DNA of 64,000 bases, taken from Stenotrophomonas sp. 169 (GTDB lineage: Bacteria > Pseudomonadota > Gammaproteobacteria > Xanthomonadales > Xanthomonadaceae). The position numbers were made by a program, and so were the translations under genes. Positions 38,042 to 50,080 of this stretch are shown here, in pieces (position 1 is the stretch's first letter; each line of letters starts with the position of its first letter). The DNA lies in contig NZ_CP061204.1 in assembly GCF_014621775.1 (NCBI RefSeq), forward strand, positions 3,864,501 through 3,928,500, in the 5' to 3' direction. The notes below the pieces were generated by a model. The model had not been told where the DNA came from. It did not search any database and worked only from the letters and a program-made list of their open reading frames with translations.

Positions 38042-39421
38042 TCAGCCCATTCGATGCATCACCGATGGATCCTGCTGCACGCACGGGTCGGCCTGCACTG
38101 TGCTCGGCTCTCGCGCCATCGGCTCGATGCGCGCGAGGCGGGCCAATGAGGCATCCGCGGGCACCGCCAGTGCATCGTCCGTCCCCATCTGTGCACGCAG
38201 GTGCGCCGGATCGTTCATGGCGCCCTGCACCACGATGACGTCCGCACCCTGCGCCGCCCTTTCTGTAGCGCTGCTCAGCACGATGTGGTCGATGTGATCA
38301 AAGCCGTTTGCCTTGGCGAGGCAGGCCACACTCGCTGCCATGCGTTCGCTGTGCGCGTCGTAGCCGCGTCCCAGGCTTTCTTCCAGGTGCTGCATGGCAT
38401 CCTGCGCCTGGGCGAACAAGGGGTCGGAGTGTGCATCTCCTGCGGGCGCGTCATGCAGTTGCGCCTGCCCATCGAGAAGTGCGGGCGAAGCGGGGTTGCG
38501 GGCGGAGTTCACCGCCGGTGGAAAGATCGTAGGGGCGATGCGCTGCAAGGTGGCCGCATCGAGGTCGCCGCTCTGCGGCAGTTCTTCGGCCGCTTGGTAG
38601 TTGATGACCGCCCTCTGCATCGACAAGCGGTAGGTCCCATCCTCTGCGAGCCGCTCTCCGTCTGCGCCGCGAAATCCGCCCTCGTTCAAGCGCTGCTGCA
38701 CGATCCGCACGACCCCGTTCGATTCGCCGACGCGCGTGACGCCATCATCGACGACCGCGCGCGGTTCGATCCCTGTGCCACGGTCAGCCGGAACCAGTGC
38801 CAAGCGGCCGCTGACGAGGTCTTCAACGTAGTTCGCGTACTGCTGATACTGTCCGGTGTCGACTTCCATGTGGACATGCTTGCGTCCGTCCCGACCCAGA
38901 CCGACGGCTCCCTGCGTACCCAGCGTCTGTCCATACTGGACGGTGTCGCCCACGCTGACATCGATCGGCTTCAGGTGGCGGATCCTGGCCAGCAGTTCAC
39001 CGTCCTTCCGGTCAAGGATATCGACCAACCCTTGCCCGGGGATGACCCTGCCGACATATCCGGCGAAGGGAGCGGGCACGTCGACGTCGCGCGCACCGCG
39101 GCCGAATGGAGCGGTCCGACTGTCTTCCAGGATGAAGTCTTTTATGAGGAGCACCTGGTCCGGGCCAATTGGACTGAATTTGGCGTCGGACTGGCGGGTT
39201 TCGAGCTCTTCCAGCTTGCCTCCGATCAGTCCGTAGCTGCGATGTCTGGCATCCTCTACTTCAGTCGGCAGGCCGCCTTTTATTTCGGCGCCAGCATTCG
39301 AGATCGGATGGTGCGTGACGAGGCCCTCGAACTCACGCACGGCGACATTTCCAGTCTTCCGATCGTATAGCTGAGCAACGCGGTAATTTCGACGATCACC
39401 CACTCCCTTGACCTGAGTCAT
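38042..39421 (-). CDS. Predicted antibacterial type IV secretion effector (X-Tfe) with XVIPCD
   Basis: A 459-residue protein (468 if started at ATG 39448). The ATG at 39421 is preferred because AAGGA lies 7 bases upstream. Parts, in the 468 numbering: a LytM/M23-like segment at about 120-196 with HxH in KHVHMEV but Ala where the first zinc His is expected; a peptidoglycan-binding domain at about 244-308; and at 341-435 the XVIPCD signal (SDPLFAQAQDAMQHLEES; DHIDHIVLSS; ADVIVVQGAMNDPAHLRAQ) that recruits toxins to the Xanthomonadales VirD4 coupling protein. It probably attacks rival cell walls. A signal-peptide-bearing immunity gene precedes it. The DNA is less GC-rich than its surroundings. 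Confidence 0.88.
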   Translation of the reverse strand: MTQVKGVGDRRNYRVAQLYDRKTGNVAVREFEGLVTHHPISNAGAEIKGGLPTEVEDARHRSYGLIGGKLEELETRQSDAKFSPIGPDQVLLIKDFILEDSRTAPFGRGARDVDVPAPFAGYVGRVIPGQGLVDILDRKDGELLARIRHLKPIDVSVGDTVQYGQTLGTQGAVGLGRDGRKHVHMEVDTGQYQQYANYVEDLVSGRLALVPADRGTGIEPRAVVDDGVTRVGESNGVVRIVQQRLNEGGFRGADGERLAEDGTYRLSMQRAVINYQAAEELPQSGDLDAATLQRIAPTIFPPAVNSARNPASPALLDGQAQLHDAPAGDAHSDPLFAQAQDAMQHLEESLGRGYDAHSERMAASVACLAKANGFDHIDHIVLSSATERAAQGADVIVVQGAMNDPAHLRAQMGTDDALAVPADASLARLARIEPMAREPSTVQADPCVQQDPSVMHRMG

Positions 39422-39461
39422 CTGAACATCCTTCAACAGCACGGACATTCAACGTGCAAGG

Positions 39462-39839
39462 CTAGCGGCAGCGGCGGTAGTACTTGGTAAATTCTCCATC
39501 TGTAATCGTCAGATGATCTCCCTTCAGGACATAGATGTCGCTGGTCACTATCTGCGGAGCGACATCGTTATCAGTCCGAATGACCCACACGGCGGGCACA
39601 ACGGAAACCCGACGCACCTTGGTTGGGATTTCATTATTCTCATAGCCACGAATCGATGACGCGTCTATCCACTTGGGCGAATCCAGATCCGGTTCAAGTG
39701 GCAAGCTGCAAGGATCTGGCCCCAAGTCCCATGTCCCCCAGAGCGCCTTCGGCATCCGTACCGCGTCGGCTGCCACAGTGGTCGAAGACAGCGTCAGCGC
39801 GCCCAGCATCAGGAGGGTTGGCCAGCAGGAATAGCGCAT
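39462..39839 (-). CDS. Predicted periplasmic immunity protein (X-Tfi) of the adjacent effector
   Basis: A 125-residue protein with a signal peptide (MRYSCWPTLLMLGALTLSSTTVAADA) and a small beta-rich mature domain containing two cysteines (DPCSLP and the C-terminal RRCR), which may form a disulfide. It is encoded immediately upstream of the effector on the same strand, the standard arrangement of X-T4SS effector/immunity pairs whose effectors act in the periplasm. GGGGA precedes the ATG at 39839. Its base composition is visibly AT-richer than housekeeping genes nearby. The assignment rests on context, not on a recognised family. Confidence 0.75.
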   Translation of the reverse strand: MRYSCWPTLLMLGALTLSSTTVAADAVRMPKALWGTWDLGPDPCSLPLEPDLDSPKWIDASSIRGYENNEIPTKVRRVSVVPAVWVIRTDNDVAPQIVTSDIYVLKGDHLTITDGEFTKYYRRCR

Positions 39840-40021
39840 GGAGATCCCCAGCAGATGCCGAATCGGCACCGGTCGACCTTAGCGGCTGGGGCCGTCCTTC
39901 GTCAGAGCCACCGCCGACGTCTGCGGTCATTCGGGGCATTGGATGCAGAGGTTGACGGCCAGCGGCCGTCACTACCAAGGCGCGGCGTCACTATCAGGAA
40001 CGACGCCGTCAGTACCGATGA

Positions 40022-40252
40022 TCAGCCTGCGAGCAGCTTTGCGCGTGCCTGCTGGTACTCCGCTTCGCTGATGGTGCCCTTGGCCTTGCGCTCATCGAGT
40101 TCGGCCAGGGCCACCTGACGCGCGGCCGAGGGCAGTTCGGGCTTCTGACGGCTCTGGCGAAACGCGGCCAGCGCAAGCCACACGATCAACGCGCCGAATA
40201 CCACCACGCCGATGATCCAGATCATCCAGTGGCCTGTGCCCAGAATTTCCAT
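40022..40252 (-). CDS. SHOCT domain membrane protein
   Basis: A 76-residue protein. An N-terminal membrane helix (HWMIWIIGVVVFGALIVWLALAA) is followed by a C-terminal SHOCT motif: LAELDERKAKGTISEAEYQQARAKLL. SHOCT is a short helical oligomerisation module found at the ends of many bacterial membrane proteins. AACGGAA sits before the ATG. It stands alone between the immunity gene and hemB. Function unknown. Confidence 0.82.
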   Translation of the reverse strand: MEILGTGHWMIWIIGVVVFGALIVWLALAAFRQSRQKPELPSAARQVALAELDERKAKGTISEAEYQQARAKLLAG

Positions 40253-40285
40253 CGTTCCGTTCTCCTCGTGCCGAAGCGGCTATTG

Positions 40286-41661
<1,376 letters not shown>

Positions 41662-41787
41662 CAGTAATGAGGGGCGTCGCGCGCCAGAGCCGGGCGCAGG
41701 CGATGGCGCGCGCCATCAGAAGCGCCATTGTACGCCCGCTCCGACGACGCGCTCAGCCGCTGCGACGCATCGTCGCACCTGCTGCAG

Positions 41788-42036
41788 TCAGACGATGCCG
41801 CCGCCCAGGCCGAGGCGGAAGATGCCGACCACGATGACGATGCCGTTGAGGATCAGGCCGGTCCAGGCACGGCCCCGTTTGCTGGGATGGGTGAACAGGA
41901 TGCCGATCGCCGCGACCACCGCGCCTACTGCCGCGAACGGAATCAGAAACCAGTTGCCCCAGCCCAGCAGCGGCACCAGCGCGATGACCATCCACCCCAG
42001 TGCCACGATGCCCCACAACAGACTGATCAGTCCCAT
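41788..42036 (-). CDS. Small membrane protein
   Basis: An 82-residue hydrophobic protein with three predicted helices: LLWGIVALGWMVIALVPLLG, WFLIPFAAVGAVVAAIGILF, and WTGLILNGIVIVVGIFRLGLG. GAGGAGG lies just before the ATG at 42036 and decides the start over upstream in-frame ATGs. No family name can be given with confidence. It is divergent from the lipoprotein gene at 42218. Confidence 0.68.
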   Translation of the reverse strand: MGLISLLWGIVALGWMVIALVPLLGWGNWFLIPFAAVGAVVAAIGILFTHPSKRGRAWTGLILNGIVIVVGIFRLGLGGGIV

Positions 42037-42217
42037 GCGCCCTCCTCGCCAATGGATTGGGCCCCACCATAGCTGGTCGCGTGGGAACCGGATAGGCCCG
42101 CCGAAGCTTGCCATCACGCTCACCACCCCGGTGCTAGCGTCGCCTCAGGGCCCCGGCGTTGGGGCCGATTCAGATCGATGGACCGATGATCCGTTCCATC
42201 CAACAGGGGTTCGAGCC

Positions 42218-42688
42218 ATGAAGATGCACGCGATGAAAATGCGCTGGGTTGCCGCCGCCGCCGTGCTGCTGGTTGCGGCCGGCTGCGCCAGCACGTCCAA
42301 GGTCATGCTGGGCCAGGCCCGCGCACCGATCGATCCGTCACAAGTACAGGTGTATTCCACCCCGCCTGCCGGCTCGGTGGAAATCGCGCAGCTCGAGTCC
42401 TCCAGCGCAGTGGGCTTCGGCACGCAGGGCCAGACCGATGCCGCCGTGGCCCGCTTGAAGCGGGATGCCGCCGCACTGGGTGCCAATGGTGTGATCCTGA
42501 TGGGCGTCGGCTCCAGCGGGTCACCAGTCGGCATGTCGGTCGGCGCAGGCAGCTACGGTTCGCGCGTAGGCGGTGGCCTGGGTATCGGCATCCCGACCAC
42601 CCAGCGCAAAGCAGCCGGCGTGGCGATCTGGGTGCCCAACCCGCAACCCGTCCCGCGCCTGCCCGCCCAGCAGATCCCGGCCCGCTGA
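42218..42688 (+). CDS. Lipoprotein, hypothetical
   Basis: A 156-residue lipoprotein with the signal MKMHAMKMRWVAAAAVLLVAAGC and lipobox VAAGC. The mature part has SVEIAQLESSSAVGFGTQGQTDAAVARLKRDAAALGANGVIL, a pattern resembling the small heavy-metal-binding-like YbjQ/DUF4156 group of envelope lipoproteins, followed by a Gly/Ser-rich loop and a Pro-rich end. AGGGG lies 11-8 bases before the ATG. It ends 11 bp before a 70-bp perfect inverted repeat that also serves the convergent peptidase gene. Confidence 0.72.
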   Translation: MKMHAMKMRWVAAAAVLLVAAGCASTSKVMLGQARAPIDPSQVQVYSTPPAGSVEIAQLESSSAVGFGTQGQTDAAVARLKRDAAALGANGVILMGVGSSGSPVGMSVGAGSYGSRVGGGLGIGIPTTQRKAAGVAIWVPNPQPVPRLPAQQIPAR

Positions 42689-42699
42689 ACGAAAAAAAA

Positions 42700-42774
42700 G
42701 GGGACGGAGGGAGTTAAGTCGCATTTGGCCCACTCGTGGGCCAAATGCGACTTAACTCCCTCCGTCCCCGTTTT
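42700..42774. terminator. 70-bp perfect inverted repeat (two RAYT-type repeats head to head) between convergent genes
   Basis: Bases 42700-42733 and 42736-42769 are exact reverse complements around a 2-base loop. The outer parts are the RAYT-type repeat (variant GGGGACGGAGGGAGTTAAG) and the centre is GCATTTGGCCCAC. An A8 run precedes it and GTTTT follows it, so either strand gets a T tract after the stem. A third, standard copy follows at 42777-42804. It ends transcription of the lipoprotein gene and of the convergent DUF885 gene. Confidence 0.82.
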
Positions 42775-42776
42775 GT

Positions 42777-42804
42777 GCGACTTAATCCCCTCCGTCCCCG
42801 TTTT
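42777..42804 (-). repeat. RAYT-type repeat, third copy at this locus
   Basis: Plus strand GCGACTTAATCCCCTCCG and onward, ending CCCCGTTTT. It lies 4 bp before the end of the DUF885 gene. Unlike the two variant copies to its left it keeps the standard AATCCCCTCC core. Confidence 0.88.
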
Positions 42805-42807
42805 GCT

Positions 42808-44619
42808 TTACCGGTACTTGGGGACGAACGTTTCGTTCACCGCCTTGGCCAGCTGGTCGGGCGGCAGCAGGCCCTGGTCCAGCAGGAAGTTGTTGAAGGC
42901 CTTGCGGTCGAACTTGGCGCCCAGTGCGAGTTCGGTCTGCATGCGCAGTTCCATGATCCGGGTGTAGCCGTAGAAGTAGCTGCCGGCCTGGCCGGGCATG
43001 CGCACCATGTAGCGGTCCAGTTCCTGCGTGGCCATCGCCTTGGACAGGCCGACTTCATCGATCAGCACGCGTTCGGCGCTGGCACGGTCGATCTGGCCCA
43101 GGTTCAGCATGGGGTCCAGCATCGCGCGTGCGGCACGCAGCAGGCGGAACTGCAATGCGATCAGCTGCCCGTCCAGCGGCTCGTACGGCACCATCTCGGC
43201 TTCGGCATACAGCGCCCAACCTTCGACGTTGACCGAATTGAACGCGAACATGGTGCGGGCCAGCGAGATGCCGCGCTCCACCATGGCGGTGAACTGCAGT
43301 TCGTGACCCGGGCGGCCTTCGTGCGCACTCAGCGTCCAGGCGGCGGAGCCGAAATTGAAGTCGTCGTACTGCGCGCCTTCGCCGGCTGCCGGATTGCCCA
43401 GCGGCAGGACGAACGTACCCTGCTGCCCGGTATTGTTGACCAACGGTGCGGGCAGGAAATGCGGCGCAGGGCTGGCGGCGCTTTCGGCGGCTGAACCCAG
43501 GCGCATCTGCATCGGCCGCTGCGGCACGTCGACGATCTTGTGCTCGTGGATCAGCGGGTCGATCGCATCGATCACCTTGCGGTAATGGGTTTCCAGCTGG
43601 TCGTTGGGAATCTTTTCCTGCTTCAGCGCGCGGATGACGGCCACGATGTCGGCGGTATCGGCAACTTTCAGGCCCTTGGCCTCCACCACCAGCGGGGCCA
43701 GCTGGCGCATCGCCGAGCGGGTTTCCATGAACTCCAGCTGCGCACGCTGCATCAGCTGCTGCGGGGCGATGTCGATGCCGACCTGCTTGAGCTGGAACGC
43801 GTACACCGGCGCGGGCAGACGCGCGTCGTCACGGGCCTTCGGCAGTACCTCGGCGCGGGTCCAGGCGGCATAGTCCTTCATCTGGCCGGCGAGGGCCTTC
43901 ATCGCATCGTCCGCGCCGGTCATCTTGTACTTCTGCAGCAGCGATTCGATGCCGCTCACGTAGGTGTCCACGTTGTCGAGCGACTGCTGCACTTCGATCT
44001 TCGTCGGTTGCAGCAAGGCCTTGTTGGACAGACGCTCTTCGTAACGCTGGCGGGCAAGCGTGGTCAGCGCCGTGCTGCCCTGCTGCAGGCCCGCGTAGGC
44101 CTTCAGGCGATCCACGGCCTTGGCCCGACGCTCAGCCGGCACCTGGTCGGACAGCAGCAGGTTGAGACCGCTGAAGATGGTCTGCGGCGCATCGCTCCAC
44201 GGCAGGAAATACTGCTCGGTCAGCGCGCTGCCCTCGATGCTCTCGTTGGCCGCGCCGATCATGATCTCCAGGTCCTGACGGACGTTGGGATCTTTCTCGC
44301 TGGCCAACTTAGCCTGCAGTTCGCCCCGCGCCTTGGTCATCGCATCGCGGTAGCGCTTGCCGTTATCCGGACCGAGGTCGGCGACTTTGTCGTCGTAGCC
44401 GGGAACGCCGAAGAAGCCGGTACTTTCCGGCTGGAATGGGCCCTGCGCGTCGAGCAGGATCTGCGCCAGCTGGTTGCTGCGTGCCACCCAGGCGGGCGCG
44501 GCAGCCGGCTTTTTCGCGGCGGCGGCGGTGGCCGCGGCGGGCGCTGCAGCGGCCGACGGAGCACACAGCAATGGAGTGAGCCCGAGGGCCAGGGCGACGG
44601 CAAAGGCAAGCGGCTTCAT
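42808..44619 (-). CDS. DUF885 family exported protein (putative metallopeptidase)
   Basis: A 603-residue protein. The signal peptide (MKPLAFAVALALGLTPLLCAPSAAAA) is followed by an Ala/Pro-rich linker and a long all-helical domain. The zinc-type motif HEGRPGHE (HExxxGH-like) with downstream EGWALYAEAEM is the DUF885 hallmark and resembles the M3/M32 gluzincin arrangement. Members are thought to be periplasmic carboxypeptidase-like enzymes; the substrate is unknown. It is convergent with the lipoprotein gene and shares the repeat-made terminator. It is one of three exported peptidases in this stretch. Confidence 0.9.
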   Translation of the reverse strand: MKPLAFAVALALGLTPLLCAPSAAAAPAAATAAAAKKPAAAPAWVARSNQLAQILLDAQGPFQPESTGFFGVPGYDDKVADLGPDNGKRYRDAMTKARGELQAKLASEKDPNVRQDLEIMIGAANESIEGSALTEQYFLPWSDAPQTIFSGLNLLLSDQVPAERRAKAVDRLKAYAGLQQGSTALTTLARQRYEERLSNKALLQPTKIEVQQSLDNVDTYVSGIESLLQKYKMTGADDAMKALAGQMKDYAAWTRAEVLPKARDDARLPAPVYAFQLKQVGIDIAPQQLMQRAQLEFMETRSAMRQLAPLVVEAKGLKVADTADIVAVIRALKQEKIPNDQLETHYRKVIDAIDPLIHEHKIVDVPQRPMQMRLGSAAESAASPAPHFLPAPLVNNTGQQGTFVLPLGNPAAGEGAQYDDFNFGSAAWTLSAHEGRPGHELQFTAMVERGISLARTMFAFNSVNVEGWALYAEAEMVPYEPLDGQLIALQFRLLRAARAMLDPMLNLGQIDRASAERVLIDEVGLSKAMATQELDRYMVRMPGQAGSYFYGYTRIMELRMQTELALGAKFDRKAFNNFLLDQGLLPPDQLAKAVNETFVPKYR

Positions 44620-44730
44620 CAGGCAATCCAGGTGATGGGCAATGCCTGCACCCTACGCATTCACCGGCGGCGCGGCAATCGGCCGGAGGTCACGCCTGCG
44701 TTTGGGCCTCCAGCGCGCGGGTCACACGAC

Positions 44731-46005
44731 TCACGGATCGGGGTAGAACGCCGCTATTGCGGACCGTGTCTCATTGAGCACGCGGACATTGTCATGGGAT
44801 CGCACAGTTCCGGCTGGCAATCCATTGTGGCTGACACGGGGAGAAGACCACCGGTTGATCCGCGCGCAAGCCCTATCGCTGCAATCGTAAGCCATCACCG
44901 TCCTCCACCTGTCCGGCGCATTCAACGGCGCCTGATAGCCGTGCCCGTACTCGAATTTTGGGGGACGGATGGAAGCATGTGCCCGATCATGGTCTGCGCC
45001 CAGAAGATGACCGATTTCATGAGCCAAACTGTTGATTTCATCAGCGAGACAGCGGCGCTCGACTACCGCAAACGCAGTCTCCTTCGTTGCCAGAAGCCGC
45101 TGTGCTTGACCGCATACCGATCCCGGATCTTTGGTGTCGATGATCATGAGCATCAAATCCGCTTTTTCCAGTTGCCTCATCCTGTGCAGCAGCCACAGCG
45201 GGCCGGTGCTGCCAAGGACAAGATCATCCAGCGTCTGTACTGCGCTCGACTCGGCGTAGCCAGGCAGCGCGTTTCCCGCTCGCTGCAGCTCAATCAGTAC
45301 TCCGCTGGCGAGAAACCCCGCATTTGCGTACCTAACTGCTCTGTCCATGGCATCGAACACCTCATCCCTTCCGTTGGCGAGCGCATTGTTCCCGTAACCG
45401 AAGGCCACCCGGAGAGTCGACGCCGCATCAGATAAGGGCGCCTCGTCGAGGTTGAGGCGGTCCTCCGGATAGGGATCGCGCACTGTCGGTGCCTCGTTGG
45501 GAACGCGGCGGAGGTCGATCCGCACCAAGTAATCCCCAAAGAGTTGATACAGAAAGTGCCCCCGGGAAAACGCAGACCTTAGCTCGCCATTGCCCAACTC
45601 GGTAATGACAACGGTGCTCGGCATTCCCCCAGGCCCTCTCACGCCGACGATGATTCCCGTCCAGCGTTGCCTCGCGGCCTCCGAGCTGTGTTGCACCTGA
45701 TATTCAGTGCCGTCCGTAATGTACGCGGGGATATCGTCCGACGTTTTGTCGGTCGCAGGCGTACGCTCGATGATGAGCGAGTCATCGAACAGATCGACCT
45801 GAATCCGGTCAGACACCAGTGCAGCGCGATTCACCCTGACCCGCCGTACCCAGTCGTACATTCCACCGGAGTAACGCTCCCGGACATCCGGCCCAGGATC
45901 CCAACTATCGTTGGGCACCTGAATGAACGGTGCCGCAGCCCATCCCTTCGATGCAAGCAATGCGCCACACAGTGTCGCCAACAGTCCCCCAACGATCTTT
46001 CGCAT
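44731..46005 (-). CDS. Exported metzincin-type zinc metalloprotease
   Basis: A 424-residue protein. The signal peptide MRKIVGGLLATLCGALLASKGWAAA precedes a ~180-residue N-terminal part that looks like a prodomain or beta-rich module. The catalytic domain has the extended metzincin motif HEIGHLLGADHD (329-340), with three His ligands and Glu330, and a Met-turn at VMAYDC (M371). Five or more cysteines in the last 130 residues suggest disulfides. It resembles reprolysin-like (M12B) bacterial secreted proteases. The start at 46005 gives a clean signal peptide. Base composition is visibly lower in GC than neighbours, suggesting transfer. Confidence 0.85.
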   Translation of the reverse strand: MRKIVGGLLATLCGALLASKGWAAAPFIQVPNDSWDPGPDVRERYSGGMYDWVRRVRVNRAALVSDRIQVDLFDDSLIIERTPATDKTSDDIPAYITDGTEYQVQHSSEAARQRWTGIIVGVRGPGGMPSTVVITELGNGELRSAFSRGHFLYQLFGDYLVRIDLRRVPNEAPTVRDPYPEDRLNLDEAPLSDAASTLRVAFGYGNNALANGRDEVFDAMDRAVRYANAGFLASGVLIELQRAGNALPGYAESSAVQTLDDLVLGSTGPLWLLHRMRQLEKADLMLMIIDTKDPGSVCGQAQRLLATKETAFAVVERRCLADEINSLAHEIGHLLGADHDRAHASIRPPKFEYGHGYQAPLNAPDRWRTVMAYDCSDRACARINRWSSPRVSHNGLPAGTVRSHDNVRVLNETRSAIAAFYPDP

Positions 46006-46166
46006 CTCTCGGTTCCGCCCGCAGCATTGCCCGATGAGGCAGGTGCTATGGAGACTAGGTCGGGCAAGGAGCGCGAACCTCAAACAGCATCACGGTATGA
46101 GCAGAATCAGGATGAACGTCGAATTCCGAAGGCGGCGACTAACATCGCGCCGCTCCACGAAAGAGC

Positions 46167-48422
<2,256 letters not shown>

Positions 48423-48502
48423 CTAACCCGCTGCGCCAACGGCTGCCTCGCCGGGTGCCTGGTGGTGCGCTGGGACGGGCCACGCCCCAGCGCACGATCT
48501 GC

Positions 48503-49192
48503 TCAGCGCTTGCCGAACAGGTGCTTGCGTTCTTCTTCGCCCATCGGCTTGCCGGCGTCCGGGTTGACCTGCTGGCGCAGGGCGTAGGCGCGCTGGGTGG
48601 CGGGCCGTGCGGCAATGGCCTGCTGCCAGCGGTGCAGGTTCGGGAACGCGGCATAGTCGGGCGGCAGCTTGTCGTATGGCCCGATCCACGGGTAGCTGGC
48701 CATGTCGGCGATGCTGTATTCGCTACCTGCCAGCCACTCATGCTGCGCCAGCCGCTTGTCCATCACCCCGTGCAGGCGGGTGACTTCATTGCCGTAGCGT
48801 TCGATGGCATACGGAATCTTCTCAGGCGCATAGACGGTGAAGTGCCCCATCTGCCCGCTCATCGGCCCCAGCCCGGCCATCTGCCAGAACAACCACTCCA
48901 GGGTCTCCACGCGCTCACGGGCGTCGCGCGACAGGAAGGTGCCGGTCTTTTCCGCGAGGTACAGCAGGATCGCGCCGGATTCGAACACGCTCAGCGGTGC
49001 GCCGCCGCCGGCGGGTGCGTTGTCGACGATGGCCGGCATCTTGTTGTTCGGCGAGATCGCCAGGAACTCCGGCTTGAACTGGTCGCCGGCCCCGATGTTG
49101 ACCGGATGGATGCGGTACTCCAACCCGGCCTCTTCGAGGAACAGGGTGACCTTGTGGCCATTCGGGGTGGGCCAGTAATACAGATCGATCAT
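48503..49192 (-). CDS. Glutathione S-transferase family protein (YfcG/YghU-like)
   Basis: A 229-residue cytoplasmic protein. The N-terminal thioredoxin-like half has [21 protein letters not shown], with PNGHKV as in nu-class GSTs such as YfcG, the cis-Pro NNKMPAIVD, and [16 protein letters not shown] (the Glu-Ser that binds the gamma-glutamyl end). The helical half has [19 protein letters not shown] and the N-capping [10 protein letters not shown]. Relatives use two glutathiones as disulfide-bond reductases. The ATG at 49192 is the family start; 49255 would only add untypical residues. Confidence 0.9.
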   Translation of the reverse strand: MIDLYYWPTPNGHKVTLFLEEAGLEYRIHPVNIGAGDQFKPEFLAISPNNKMPAIVDNAPAGGGAPLSVFESGAILLYLAEKTGTFLSRDARERVETLEWLFWQMAGLGPMSGQMGHFTVYAPEKIPYAIERYGNEVTRLHGVMDKRLAQHEWLAGSEYSIADMASYPWIGPYDKLPPDYAAFPNLHRWQQAIAARPATQRAYALRQQVNPDAGKPMGEEERKHLFGKR

Positions 49193-49293
49193 GGCAGTGG
49201 CACTCGGCGAGGATGTCCACCGAGTGTAGAACGCGCACTGGCTTGGCACCGTCATCGTGGGCCAGTACTCTGCGCGCTCTCCTGCAACGCAGC

Positions 49294-49926
49294 ATGCCGT
49301 CCATGACCCCTCCGTACCGCCCCAACCCCCTGTCCACGCTGATCTTCGCCTCGCGCTGGCTGCAGCTGCCGCTGTACCTGGGCCTGATCGTTGCCCAGGG
49401 CGTCTACGTGTTCCTGTTCGGCAAGGAGCTGTGGCACCTGATCATGGAAGCCGGCCACCTCGGCGAACAGCAGATCATGCTGATCGTGCTGGGCCTGATC
49501 GACGTCGTCATGATCTCCAACCTGCTGGTGATGGTGATCGTCGGCGGTTACGAAACCTTCGTCTCGCGCCTGCGCCTGGAAGGCCACCCGGACCAGCCGG
49601 AATGGCTGAGCCACGTCAACGCCAGCGTGCTGAAGGTGAAGCTGGCGCTGTCGATCATCGGTATCTCGTCGATCCACCTGCTGAAGACGTTCATCGCCGC
49701 CGGCGCACTGGATGGCCTGCCGTTGTGTCCGCCGGAGCTGATGAACGCTGCTGCGTCTGCCGCCAACATCGGTGCCGCCCGGTGTTCCACCCTGACCTCG
49801 ACCGGCGTGCTGTGGCAAACCATCATCCATGCCGTATTCATCCTGTCTGCGATCGGTATCGCCTGGACCGACAAGCTGATGAACAGCGGTAATGAGCCTG
49901 CCAAGGATGCGCACCGGACGCACTGA
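49294..49926 (+). CDS. YqhA family (UPF0114) membrane protein
   Basis: About 210 residues with four predicted helices: [65 protein letters not shown] and [20 protein letters not shown]. The signature [15 protein letters not shown] and [10 protein letters not shown] define the TIGR00645/UPF0114 family. The role is unknown. An ATG at 49303 (MTPPYRPN) is an equally possible start. A GC-rich hairpin follows at 49997-50024. Confidence 0.9.
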   Translation: MPSMTPPYRPNPLSTLIFASRWLQLPLYLGLIVAQGVYVFLFGKELWHLIMEAGHLGEQQIMLIVLGLIDVVMISNLLVMVIVGGYETFVSRLRLEGHPDQPEWLSHVNASVLKVKLALSIIGISSIHLLKTFIAAGALDGLPLCPPELMNAAASAANIGAARCSTLTSTGVLWQTIIHAVFILSAIGIAWTDKLMNSGNEPAKDAHRTH

Positions 49927-49996
49927 AGGGCACGACGGCACGTACCCCTGCCCCATCACGGGCACGGGATGCTAGATTGCATCCCTGAGTGAATCT

Positions 49997-50024
49997 GCCG
50001 GCGGCGTCGGGAAACGCCGCCGGC
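49997..50024 (+). terminator. Hairpin after the YqhA gene
   Basis: GCCGGCGGCGT and ACGCCGCCGGC form an 11-bp stem with a 6-base loop. There is no T tract, so it is a weak terminator at best. Confidence 0.45.
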
Positions 50025-50080
50025 CATCGCCTGGGACCAGTGCCGGGCTTTTCGTACCGTCGTATTCAAGGGGAAGTTGG

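Noticed and set aside
43540..45435. 631-codon plus-strand frame across the DUF885 and metzincin genes
   Set aside because: Antisense to two genes with clear signal peptides and metal-binding motifs.
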